Assembly (NCBI GenBank): GCA_024699855.1
Contig: JAMPIQ010000003.1
Coordinates: forward strand, 5,518,001 to 5,582,000
DNA length: 64,000 nt
Direction: 5' to 3'
From: Aphelenchoides besseyi
Taxonomy: Eukaryota > Nematoda > Chromadorea > Rhabditida > Aphelenchoididae
A program made the translations under genes and the position numbers. This document shows positions 47,215 to 57,379 of this stretch, piece after piece. Positions within the stretch are counted from its first letter, which is position 1. Every line of letters begins with the position of its first letter. Under the pieces are notes generated by a model. The model was given only the letters and a program-made list of their open reading frames with translations. It was not told the DNA's origin and made no database searches.

Positions 47215-47637
47215 TTGGTGGTCGCATGGGGGAGGAGGGCTACAGCAAAAGACGACCCAAACATCGTCCTGTTTCTGCTTATTTCCGGTTGGTTAGTATT
47301 CTTCATTTGGTTGGTCCAAGATTGGGAGACGGAGTCGACTTCATCGAGCAGTGTAAAGGCCGCCGAGAAGACGTTAAAACGCGAGATTTCAACGGTGAAA
47401 TTAAACAAACTCAAATTGGATGGCGAATTGAAGATGCAAAACCAGATGGAAGGATTCGAAATAAACATTTACGTTAGTTATTAAACTCGGTGCTTGAAAC
47501 GTTTAGGCGTTTTCAGGGACAATCCGATGACGAAGGCACGGTCGTCGAACCACGGGCAAAAGTTACTTCATCTTTTGCGTCTCGTTCAATTATTGCGAAG
47601 TTTCTACTGATCATCTGTTTCTTTTCTTTCTTTTACT
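47215..47637 (+). CDS. Possible small two-exon gene, uncertain
   Basis: A frame with a membrane helix (NIVLFLLISGWLVFFIWLVQ) and a Lys/Glu-rich helical part can be spliced (GTTAGT to TTTTCAG, 47474-47517). The second exon ends SIIAKFLLIICFFSFF and stops at 47637. AATAAA follows about 30 nt later. An alternative frame from the ATG at 47226 is also open. I do not recognise either product. Confidence -1.
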
Positions 47638-47861
47638 AATTCTTTTTCGTCGATTTGATTCACAAAAATAAACTCTTTTAAACGATTTACTTGGTCGATT
47701 AAAGAGAAGTGAGTCAAGATCGCATGAAAAAGCACAGATTGAGCGTTTGAAACACCTCTTCTTGATTTCATTTGTTTCTATCGAAACATTGGATTTAATT
47801 TTGCGAGTCCAAGGCCGCTAAACTAGCCACAATCATTTCACTACCTTCATTTTTGTTCGCT

Positions 47862-48200
47862 TTACTTTTGCGGTGACGACGATGTTTCCTTTAAAATCAC
47901 ATCGACAGCCAAATTCGAGAACTTACCTTGTTCCTGCTGCTTTTACTCCTGCGACTGTGGCGTTTACGTTTCTTGCTTTTCTTTTTGTCCGAATTTTTGG
48001 TCGAATCCTCGCCATCGATCTCTTCACGAACGTTGAAACTAACGGAATCAAAGATGTAACCCAAAAGCGGTATTCCCGATTCACCACGGGCTTTGCGCTG
48101 AAACCGATCAGTTGTTTAGCTGTCGATTTGTAGCTACTGATTTGTCGACTTCAGAGGCAACGAAGATAAGAAGCAAAGTAAGCGCAACGTATTCCCACAT
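47862..48200 (-). CDS. Small secreted basic protein, 86 residues
   Basis: Three exons (48200-48138, 48097-47927, 47888-47862) with clean splice sites and consistent phases. The start Met opens a signal peptide (MWEYVALTLLLIFVASEVDKS) that makes up the whole first exon. The mature part has a short conserved-looking core (GIPLLGYIFDSVSFNVREE) and then a very basic run of about 20 Lys, Arg and Ser residues before a short acidic and Ser-rich end. It could be a secreted peptide precursor, with dibasic sites in the tail, or a basic effector-like protein. No family is recognised. Confidence -1.
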
Positions 48201-48615
48201 TTCCAGCGAACAGAATCAAACCGACCGGATTTTGATGAGTCTAGCAACCAATGAATTTCTTTTGCTTTTTGAAGTTCACGTTAAAATAATGTAAATTTAA
48301 GGCTCATCAACTGCAACTATCCCTATTCAGTCCTTACAACTCAACCAGTTTAAATGACAGCTACTTTTTATAATTGCTTCTAAAACACGTTCCAACTCAA
48401 GCTCTTTCCTATTTAACCCGCCTCCCTCCCCCCCATCCGACCGCTCGCTCAAATTTTTGTTTTGCATTCAAATTCGCTTGCGTTTAATTTAGTCCCGCGT
48501 TCGATTCCTCTTGGTCGTGTTTTATTTTTGTTGGTCGTAAGCGGTTGAAATAAATGTGTTCTGTTTGCCGATGACTGAGGAACAAGCTTTCCTTTTTCTT
48601 TAAGATCGTAGTATA
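48201..48615. other. Intergenic
   Basis: A C-rich patch (CCTCCCTCCCCCCC, near 48420-48440) and a stray GTTCGATTCC that resembles a tRNA B box but has no A box or cloverleaf around it. No gene. Confidence -1.
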
Positions 48616-49515
48616 GTGCATAAGGAACGAGGATGTGAAAATGGGTATCAAATGGTCCTCAAATTCAATCCGAACCGTTGGCGATGTGGTAAAGCTGAAT
48701 GTCGAAAGGGAAAGGGACTCAGAACAAAAATACGGCTTGAGAATGACAGTCTTCCGCTCGTGACATTCGTTGGCTTTATGTACTGTTGGGCGTTTGGAAT
48801 CAATTCAATCAAGTTCTCTCAGCGTGAACATAATGTGAACAAAAACACAGCAGTTGATTGGAACAACAGCTTGCACGAAGTTTGTGCACAGTTTCTTTTG
48901 GCGACCCAAAAAAGATTGGTAACAAAATTGTGGGTTTCAAGGGTAGTTTTCGTTCTTGTAGGTGGTCCTGGCTTAACAGTTGAAATTGACGAGTGTGTAT
49001 TTTCAAAGGGAAAATACAACCGGAAGCGAGTTTTGCCAGAGCAGTGGGTTTTTGGTGGGATATGTCGAGAAACGAAAGACTCGTTTTTGTACGCTGTTTC
49101 CGATCGAACCGAAATGACGTTGATATCATGCATTATGGAGACAATTGAACCGGATATTCTGTTGAGCTAATAGCATTCCAATTTGTACGGTTTAAGGTAC
49201 GAATATCAGCTCGGATTGCTGGCGGCCATATTTAACTGGGATCTCAAAATTGAAAAATGAGGCCGGAAACCAACTTTACTCTTATTTAACGGTTAACCAT
49301 TTTGAGAACTTTGTAAATTTGGAGGATGAAAGTCACACCAACACAATCGAATCTAACTGAAATGTTGCGAAATCGTCTAATTGTAAGCGGTGGAGTACTC
49401 ATCTTCAATCCTCAATTCGTATCTATGTGAATTTATGTGGCGCTCTGGGCATCGTGATCAAGACCCGTTTGAAACGATTCTTTCAGACATTGCGAGTTTA
49501 AATCCGCCAGAATAA
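48616..49515 (+). pseudogene. ISXO2-like (IS1595-type) DDE transposase, decayed
   Basis: The first 184 codons are open (48616-49170). They contain a zinc-ribbon-like WRCGKAECRKGKGLRTK, then GGPGLTVEIDECVFSKGKYN and VLPEQWVFGGICRET. These hold the first catalytic Asp region of ISXO2 transposases. Similarity resumes in another frame after 49195 with ISSDCWRPY (second Asp), LTVNHFENFV and HTNTIES, and finally DPFETILSDIASLNPPE near 49515. A TGA replaces the Trp expected after TIES, and the frame shifts at least twice. It is therefore an inactive copy of a transposon family that spread from bacterial-type elements into many animals, nematodes included. Confidence -1.
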
Positions 49516-49810
49516 ATGGTTTGATGAATACGCTTCTCTTAACAAACCAAAAAATTGCCCTCAAGGCGATCCGCTACCGCTACTTGTCCACATTTCCGCT
49601 TGACTAAACGCTAGCCAACTCACCGCCCTCCGGTTAACCTGCGCCAGAGATGTGGCGTTGGCGGCGCAGCCGGCTGCATGTTGCAATTGTGCGGTGAGAT
49701 TTACGAGTCGAAGAAAATTTGAGCAAACGGTCGGATGGTGGGATTAAGTAGGAAAGATCCTCAACTCACTTAAGTTTTATTCACAGAACATGAAAACAAC
49801 AACAATAAGC
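49516..49810. other. Intergenic
   Basis: About 295 nt with a GC-rich patch and no coding signal. Confidence -1.
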
Positions 49811-50726
49811 TTAGAATTGAACATTCTCGTAAGCGTTGTATTGATCACGCAACGAGTCGAAGTGATAAACCGAAGTCGACGAATCGTAGCAGATCGGAGT
49901 GTTCGGCGAAACTCCTTGATCCTCGAAATCGGTGGCCGTTGCACTCGATTCACAGATCTTTGCTTCGACAAAATCGTCTAAAAACAACATTAGGTATTGG
50001 ATTCAGAGGATAATCACAGTTCTTGGTCGCTTGAGGAGCGAGATGATACTCCGGTTGACGGTTGTAGAAGTGGACACAGTCATTTGGCAGACCAAAGTAC
50101 ACACTCGCCTACAAGTTTGAAGTTTAAAATCGGCAATCAAACTTACCGTTTGATTAATGACCGGTTGAACGCTCAGCTTCTCTTCGACTTGTTTGACTTC
50201 CGACTTTTCATCTTCAACCTTCTCCTCGTAATGAACGGTTTTTTGGTGTCCATTTATTTTCTTTTCCAATTCCTTTAACTTTACCATGAGCTCATCGTAT
50301 TCTGCTCGTGCACGATTCGCCTTTTCGATCATCTGATCGCGCATCTTTTGAATGTCAACGGTTGGAGCAATTGGTCCATCGCCCTTGAAACCCAACGGAC
50401 GAGCATTGGAACTTGCAAAGTCGGGAGTCGCGTAGAACGAATCAGCCCAAATGTTCTAAAATTGTAGTGATCGGAAGACTCCAATTACAAGCTTACGGAT
50501 TGTTTCGGAACGACCGATTTCTGAACCAACGGTTTTGGCTCAACAGTTTGCACAGGTTTCGATGGTTCCTAAACACAATTATGACAGGAAGAAAACCGAT
50601 ACTTACGACAACCATCGGATCAACCGGCAACTCAACCGACGACTTCTCTTCGGCGGTCGTAACCGGCGAGCTGACAACATGATGATTGTAGAAATACGAT
50701 GGAGTAGTCGAGAAGTACGAACTCAT
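49811..50726 (-). CDS. Unknown coiled-coil protein, 252 residues
   Basis: Five exons (50726-50607, 50568-50497, 50455-50147, 50108-50018, 49977-49811), all phases consistent. The N-terminal third is Ser, Thr, Val and Pro rich. The middle has a long charged heptad-like helix (EKANRARAEYDELMVKLKEL) followed by a Glu/Lys-rich stretch. The C terminus is Tyr and Ser rich (SVYHFDSLRDQYNAYENVQF). There is no signal peptide or membrane helix. It is probably a cytoplasmic scaffold or cytoskeletal protein. I do not recognise a family. Confidence -1.
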
Positions 50727-51055
50727 TGCAGCAGATCGAGAGCAGAAAACACCAAAACTCACAGAACAGAAAACACAATTGACGAAAAAGTGTTGGACTG
50801 TGATTTGCTCTGTGAATATGCAAATTCTAGGAATGAAATCAACATTTCGTTCGTCTTGTCTGTACATTTGCTGATTCTTCTTGACTGTTATAAGAAAATT
50901 CGTCGTGAGCATGCGATGCTTTTCTTGATGGCAACTTTTGCGTTCAATAGACACATTTGACTTTTATTCGCAAAAGCAAAATGGCAAATCGATTTTGGAA
51001 GTTTTTTTTCAAGTGCAGCTCTTTTTCTTAGAACGATTCATCTTGATTGACGATA

Positions 51056-52409
51056 TCAAAATAGGACTTTGTGTCCAAGTCGGTACAACTGTTCTGGTTT
51101 AGTCCAGCAACCATTTTCCTTGTGATCGTAGAAAGCACAAGTGTAATTGAGTGGACACCCGTAATGAAGACGACCGTTTAGGGCCTTATATTTCATATAC
51201 AAGTTATAAAACTTGTCTGTCATAGCTTTATCATCTATTATCTTTACAGCTGTGAATTGGAAGCCAAAACTCGTGAAAACTCGAAGTTTTTGTTATGAAA
51301 TTTTCGGCGATAAAAATCGGTTGTACAAACCATACACATTGATTTTTGTTGAAACTATCATTATGTCGATTGGTGTGGATGCGCTATTGCGACTAAAAAG
51401 CAATTACCGATCAACTTTCAATAAGAGTCGTATTTTATTTGTAGCACATGTCATACAAAAACATTGAGTGGTAATACCGATAACAAACATCAAACGGTAT
51501 TGATAACTCTTCAAATACGCAACGGAACAGTTGAAATCAACGGACAGATGCCAATTAGTTTCCTGTAATTTAAAGATTACAAACCCTGTAGTCCCATAGT
51601 GCTCAACAGAAAGAATCCAAAAGAGGTCAATTTCTTACCGAACATTTTGCCGAAACACAAAACATTTGCACGCGATGCGGACGTTTCGCATCTTCAATTC
51701 CTCCAAACCAACACAATTCTCCAAAGACTTGCTGATTGTGACTTCGTCTGGATATTTTGCAATACAACTGAAAAGCGAACATCTTTCTTTACGACTATAA
51801 ACCTTCGACTACCGAAGATTTCCGATGCACTTGGCTTCTCGTTCTCGAACACAACGATGAACACAATTCCCGAAGTTGCGGAATTGTTGATACCAATTCG
51901 TAGCCTTTTGCATCAAAACAGACCCAACAGACATTGGCGGTTGATCGAATTGGATTTGATCGGCCCATTCATTGCTCGAAATCTTCTTCTCGAGAGTGTC
52001 GTCCAAACAACTAAAACTATCTGTTAATAGACCAACTTTAACAATCAACCAACGATTCTTCTTCGTAGCGGTTCCCAAAAATACACTGGTCGGACATCTT
52101 TAGTTCTTCGCTTATCATTTCGAGACATTCAGATGTTTTAGTTGCATTTGCTCCTACTTTCTTCAAATGAACTTCAGCGCATTTTATCATACAGTCAGAT
52201 TGAAGTTTTGGACGGCGCTTGAATGAACATCTTTCAACTTCGCTACACGCACAATGTCGATCCAAATTGTCGAAATCGAGTATACGAAACGGACCGATTT
52301 CAGATGTTCGATTTTCGTCTTCTCCCCATCCCGAAGCCAAATCTTCTGCTCGATTAACACAAATGTTAAAAACCGAGAAAAGGACGTAAAAATAGACAGC
52401 AGAATGCAT
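51056..52409 (-). CDS. Secreted Cys-rich protein, 3' end uncertain
   Basis: Exons 52409-52054, 52010-51813, 51767-51639 and 51562-51511 give a consistent 244-residue frame. A signal peptide (MHSAVYFYVLFSVFNICVNR) leads into repeated Cys clusters (HCACSEVERCSF, CMIKCAEV, CVHRCVREREAKC, CKCF). The last exon also has a longer alternative frame. A further exon-like stretch down to 51056 (HYGCPLNYTCAFYDHKENGC) carries the same kind of Cys spacing. The true end may therefore be at 51056. It resembles the Cys-rich secreted proteins common in nematodes. I assign no function. Confidence -1.
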
Positions 52410-52721
52410 GATATTACGACTCGAATAATGTTTAACGCTGACTCTTCGAGTGGGTAGTGATCTTGACTTTCGATTGTATGACCTTTGATAGTTAATATTC
52501 ATCAATCTCGCTAGCAAGTTCAACTTGTAAGCAAAAGCGATCAAACGGAGATCTCGCTCTCGATTGCCGTTTCGTATTGAGAAAAACGTTTATTGCTCAC
52601 TTAAACACAAGTTCAAGCTTTTGAGTAATTTAAAGCAAATTGAGTTGGAATTGTAGTCGATTAGAACGATGATCATGACAGGAAATAGTGAAAGTTTTGA
52701 AGGAAACCATAGGGCTGAGAA

Positions 52722-55700
52722 CTATGAGTGGCTTTGTGTCTGTGCTTGAGATATATTGTACTGCAAACATTGCACCCAATCGCTAACTTTAGCTGAAATC
52801 AACGTGTAAATAAAAAGGCAACATCTAATACAATCGAAAACAAAAACAATCACTTACTTCGATCAGCCGGCTAAAATTTAACACAATTATTTGGATATTC
52901 GTTTTGTATACGTACCTTCAGCACTAAGGCTTTGTCATCGACTGTAAAAATCTCGAACGCACGCGGTAGAGATTTACGTTTGCGTCCTTGACTCAACGAG
53001 CGAACACTTCGAATTTTACTTAGTTCGATTGTCGGCTGAGTTTTGGAGTTTGAACGGTTTGAGTAGGTTAATGCTGTGGATGATAGAGTAAAGTGACGAG
53101 TTTGCCAACGTCGAAAAAACCAGAATCCTCCGCGTCTTTCTTTTAAACGGCCTTCCAAAAATGTTCCCGACTGTGTATCATTGTTCTTTATCAGCTTGTT
53201 GATACGTTCTGGATAAGCACAACAAAAACAGCCCTAAATCGAAGATTCAAATGGCCTCACATATCATTTTCATTGTACCCATTTTTTCTGTACGGCGTCG
53301 AAGAAAAACGAATCGAAGAGTCGTGCATTTTGAAGTTCGTTGAGCATTTGTTTCTGATCATGAGCTCCGGGAAATGCGGAGGTTACCAGCGTGGCGAAAG
53401 GTTGAGATTTGGTTACTTCTTTTGGCAAACTAAAAAATAATATGAAACTAATAACTTTAGGTAATAGATTACATTGACCAACAACTGGACAGTTGTTTGT
53501 ATTCGGTCGAGTCTTGTGCAAGAATTTGACCAGTTAATTGCAAATGAGCAGCTTCAATGTGCAAAAACATCTGAAGAACAGGATGGAATATGCTTTGAAA
53601 TCACTTACTAAATGGAGCCAAATTTTTGGAACTTGAGTTTTCGTAACAAAAAGACGATCCGGATTATTGAAAATGCAATTGCTTTTCCTCATTTCACAAG
53701 CAAAATGTATCCGCATTTTGTTACCATGTCGTTTTCCATTCACACCTTCGATCGTACACTTAACAGGGATCGGGTATTGACAATTGAGTTCGTTAACGTA
53801 ACGACGAATCTTCGAGCGACGATGGCTAACGAATTGGTGGACAAGATCACCACGCGATTCGTAGTTTGGCTCCGCAGCTGCAGAATTGGCGCGACTCGAA
53901 CGAATAGATTGAGAACGTGACTTGGCAACGTGCTCATCGATCATTCGCACTTGAGATCCATTGAGAGCATGACCTCGATTTGGCATGCGATCCAAAACGG
54001 GAAACGTTGTTGTTGAACTTTGTAGGGGAGTCAACGAATCTTTCCAATTAGAGCGTTGTGTTGGTCTTGACGATATCGGTCGAACTCGTCCATCCCTGCA
54101 GTTTGTTTGACTTTGTTGTGGAAAACATCTTACCGTCCCAGTTGGATATTTGCAACAAATGGATGTGAAGATAAAGGAATAACTGTTTGGACCGTGACTT
54201 CAGGAGTCGGGTCGGGAATAACGTTTGAACTATTCAATGTCCCCGTGTGTTCATTGAATCCTGTACGATTTGTTGTATGGGAAGTTGGATCATGTGGACG
54301 ATTTCTAAGAAGAATTATGTACAAATTCAAGATTTTAATTCTAATAAGAAATAAGGTTGTTAATGCAATGTTATCATCGAAAACAAAAGAGGTCGTTTGC
54401 TAAAATCGATTCTTCGAGGCACAACGCGGGGAGAACAAGTGGCGCAGTGGGTTAGAGATTGGAACAGAACGGAAAAGTTTATTGCTTGTCGCATCCAGCT
54501 CCGTACCATCGAGTTTGTGGTTGTACGGCGTTCTATATGCGAAAAAGCAAAACCAAAATGCAGCAAGCCGAGTCAGACAATTGCTATGACAAGGACGCGG
54601 CATCTGGGACATTTTGTAGTAACGTTTTTGATGTACATAAATAACCTTACCCGGATGGCGCTGTTAGACTCAAAAATGATCGACTTCGCGGTTGTCCTAA
54701 TCCGAGCGATCCATTTGACCTTAATCGGTAAGAATCCGCAAGATGCTGAGTATTCCGATCCAATTCAACGGCGACAACTTCTTCAGCTGGCGTGTGAAAA
54801 GGTGCAGGATCACTTGGGAATCCTCGAGATGAACGTTTTGATATTCCGCCCAAAGACTCCAGTGAATCGATCACATTAGGAAGCGGAATCTGTTGATAAA
54901 TATAAAGGTCGTCTCGTTTGCTTGAAACTTCCAAAACAATTGTTCGTATCTTCGTGTAAACTGCATATGCAGTGGGATGTTTTTCGGCAAGTTCACTAAT
55001 CGTCTCAACATGTGGGCTGACGACATGCGGATATATTTCGGCGATTCCTTCGATTTCTCTCAACGCTTGTACCAATTGTTGGCCGCCAAGACGTTTACAA
55101 ACGAAAATCGCATCGTTTGTAGCAATGCTAGCCATTTTTTCCGTTGTCTTCGCGATTTGAGCGAAGATCTGAACCAAAGTTCCCAGGTTTTGTGCGGACA
55201 TTTGCGATTGTAATGACGCTTGTCGTAGCGACATTAATTGACCGATTATCACTGACATTCTGCCCTGAAAACGTTGGATTCACATTACGAATACAATCAT
55301 CTCTTCAACCTGATTAATCAACGACGTGAACAGTTTGAGTGTGACCGAACATGTTGCACAATCAAGCAAAAAACTGTCTAAATTGCTTAGTTGTGGAACA
55401 ATAAGCTGGAATATTGAACTTCAAGGTGAGAAAAAAGGATGAAAAACGCACATCCGGCTTCACATTTGCAATCAAATTAAAAAGTTGCAGCAGAGCCAAT
55501 TTTTCCGTCGTGTCTGAGCTGTTTGAGTCGTAAAGGAGTGTAAGCAACGGTGCTAAATGGGCATGGAATGGCTCTCGATTATGCGGATATATCTGAGGGA
55601 GTACGCGTAACAAAGTTCTATTTCCTGAAAACAACAGAGTGATATCAAATGGATAGAATTTTGTACCTTTTAGAGCGAATCCGATGAGCTCGACGGAAAA

Positions 55701-56286
55701 AGTCGAAAGTATTTGTGCGTTGTGAATAGCAGATAACGAAAAGTAGGTGCTGATGCTGCGAACGAGATCGGAATTTGCATTCGAAAGCATTTTAACCGAT
55801 GCCGGTATTGCAACGATCATCACGGATTGTTTGCTGTGGAAGAGGAAGAGAATATTCAAAAGTACTTTCACGATTTTGCAGTAGCAGCTATCGGTATTCA
55901 AGCCCACTGACATGTTGTGGTTTAGACAGTTTTCCATGAGGTCGACGAGCGCCGGAGCATAAGTTTCGATCGTTGTACTTTCTCCCGGAAAACATGCGGT
56001 AATTCGTGAAAGAACTAATTCAATCAGCTGCTGATCAGCTTCGGAATTCGGATAACTAAAAGCAACAAAGACCAAATTGTTTGTTCAACTTTCAAACTCA
56101 CGACTTTTCGTTGATGATTTTCTTAATTTTATCAATGGCCGGATCAAGCTCACTGATTATGTCGAAATTTCCAACGGAAAACAACTCATCAGCGGCGTGC
56201 AATTGACGATTACGTAGAACACGAAGCAGAACCGAACAAGTGGAGACTGATGGATGACTACTCAAAAGTGGTTGATCCACCGACAT
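52722..56286 (-). CDS. VEPH1: Melted / VEPH1, C-terminal PH-domain protein
   Basis: Twelve exons sum to 921 residues: 56286-56102, 56055-55667, 55624-55452, 55405-55310, 55264-54651, 54304-54134, 54095-53609, 53570-53473, 53429-53279, 53233-52916, 52870-52858, 52792-52722. The N-terminal helical region matches melted (AADELFSVGNFDIISELDP; NRTLLRVLPQIYPHN; TEKLALLQLFNLIANVKPD). A disordered, Ser-rich middle is followed by PKIWLHLMFLHIEAAH and the PH domain (LKERRGGFWFFRRWQTRHF ... DWVQCLQ). Melted binds phosphoinositides at the membrane and modulates insulin/TOR-FoxO and TGF-beta signalling in other animals. Exon 11 is only 13 nt. The intron between exons 5 and 6 is 346 nt, far longer than the others, and carries a tRNA-like motif. 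Confidence -1.
54440..54457 (+). repeat. tRNA-like A-box, possible SINE head in melted intron
   Basis: TGGCGCAGTGGGTTAGAG fits the RNA polymerase III A-box consensus and the start of tRNA-derived SINEs. It lies antisense inside the one oversized intron of melted. No B box (GGTTCGANTCC) is found 30-60 nt later, so it is at most a degraded copy. Confidence -1.
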
Positions 56287-56322
56287 CACGATGCTTAGCA
56301 GGAAAATCGAACTGAAAACATT

Positions 56323-56715
56323 TTATTTACGACCATCTATTTGATATATGGATCGATTGCTGCGCGTGTTTTTGCCGATCAAACGTGTTGCTGATTCATA
56401 AAAGGAAAGACACGCTTCCAAAAACGAAAAGAAGCAAACTGTCTCACAACTGTCAAGGTTTTTCACTTCGCTCTTCGAAGTTGTCGCTCGCAAATTTAAA
56501 TCGTCGCTTTCGCCGATTGATAAGGAGGACGGCCTAGAGGTGAAGTGATAAAGTAAAAATTTCAGGTCGATAGTCGTATGGACAAACAACGAGTCCTCAA
56601 GTTTTTGGGAACAAATTCGCTTGATGGACGCAACAAAAAGTTCGTTGATTTGGCGTTTCAAAACACGCCAAATTGGAGGCGAAAGAGCCGGTCTTGCGTT
56701 TCTTCCGTACTCCAT
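56323..56715 (-). CDS. Hypothetical protein, 130 residues, just upstream of melted
   Basis: Open from the ATG at 56715 to a TAA at 56323, with normal composition (IWRVLKRQINELFVASIKRI; FFSFLEACLSFYESATRLIG). It has helical segments but no signal peptide and no recognised domain. Its stop is 36 nt before the melted ATG, with a TTTTCAG between them. It could be the upstream cistron of an operon or a mis-split 5' part of melted. I could not find an in-phase splice joining the two. Confidence -1.
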   Translation of the reverse strand: MEYGRNARPALSPPIWRVLKRQINELFVASIKRICSQKLEDSLFVHTTIDLKFLLYHFTSRPSSLSIGESDDLNLRATTSKSEVKNLDSCETVCFFSFLEACLSFYESATRLIGKNTRSNRSIYQIDGRK

Positions 56716-57379
56716 CGTCTTTCGTTGCTGCTCGCCAATCGTCGTCAAAACATGTCGACGACCATTGGGCTACAGAAACAGCATCGCTAACCGAGACTAA
56801 AGATTGGCAAACAGCTAACGGTATTTGAACGCCTGTATCCTCGAAGATCAGTTAACGAAACAGCTGCGGTTGTTTGGAACTTTTCGAACATCTGCTGCAT
56901 CGAAAGTAAGCCTCCATGCGCAAAACACGAAATGAAAATTTTGGACACCGCGCAAGATTGGCTTAAACGTCGAATTTACGCTTTTCGACTTAAACCAACG
57001 AGTCATCGTCGAATGAAAACTACGCCCGCTGGTCTCGACCAAAACAAAGCATCGAGAGGTGCGCGAGAGTAATGTGTGCAGTGCAGGTCACTCGAGCTGA
57101 AGGTCAAATTTGCTTTACAGTGGTTCATCGGTCAGAACAAGTAGCAACGGCGAAGGAATTGAGAATTACGTTGAAATTGCGCGACAACCTGATCAACAGT
57201 TGGCGTTGGCCAATGATTCAGCCTTGGGATGAGTAAAAAGCAAACAATACTTACGAACTTGAAGGTCAAACCTTTTTATTATTTGCGTAAACATCAACAG
57301 AAAACCCGAATCTTTTTTAGCACTAAACTGATACGTTCAAAAAGTAAGTACGCGTAAAGAATTGTAAACTAGAAGGCAA
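56716..57379. other. Intergenic, no gene recognised
   Basis: About 660 nt with short ORFs on both strands and no recognisable domain. Confidence -1.

Noticed and set aside
48480..48520. GTTCGATTCC, a possible tRNA B box
   Set aside because: No A box at the right distance and no acceptor or anticodon stem can be folded.
49570..49720. GC-rich patch after the ISXO2 copy
   Set aside because: No inverted repeat, coding frame or RNA structure could be supported.
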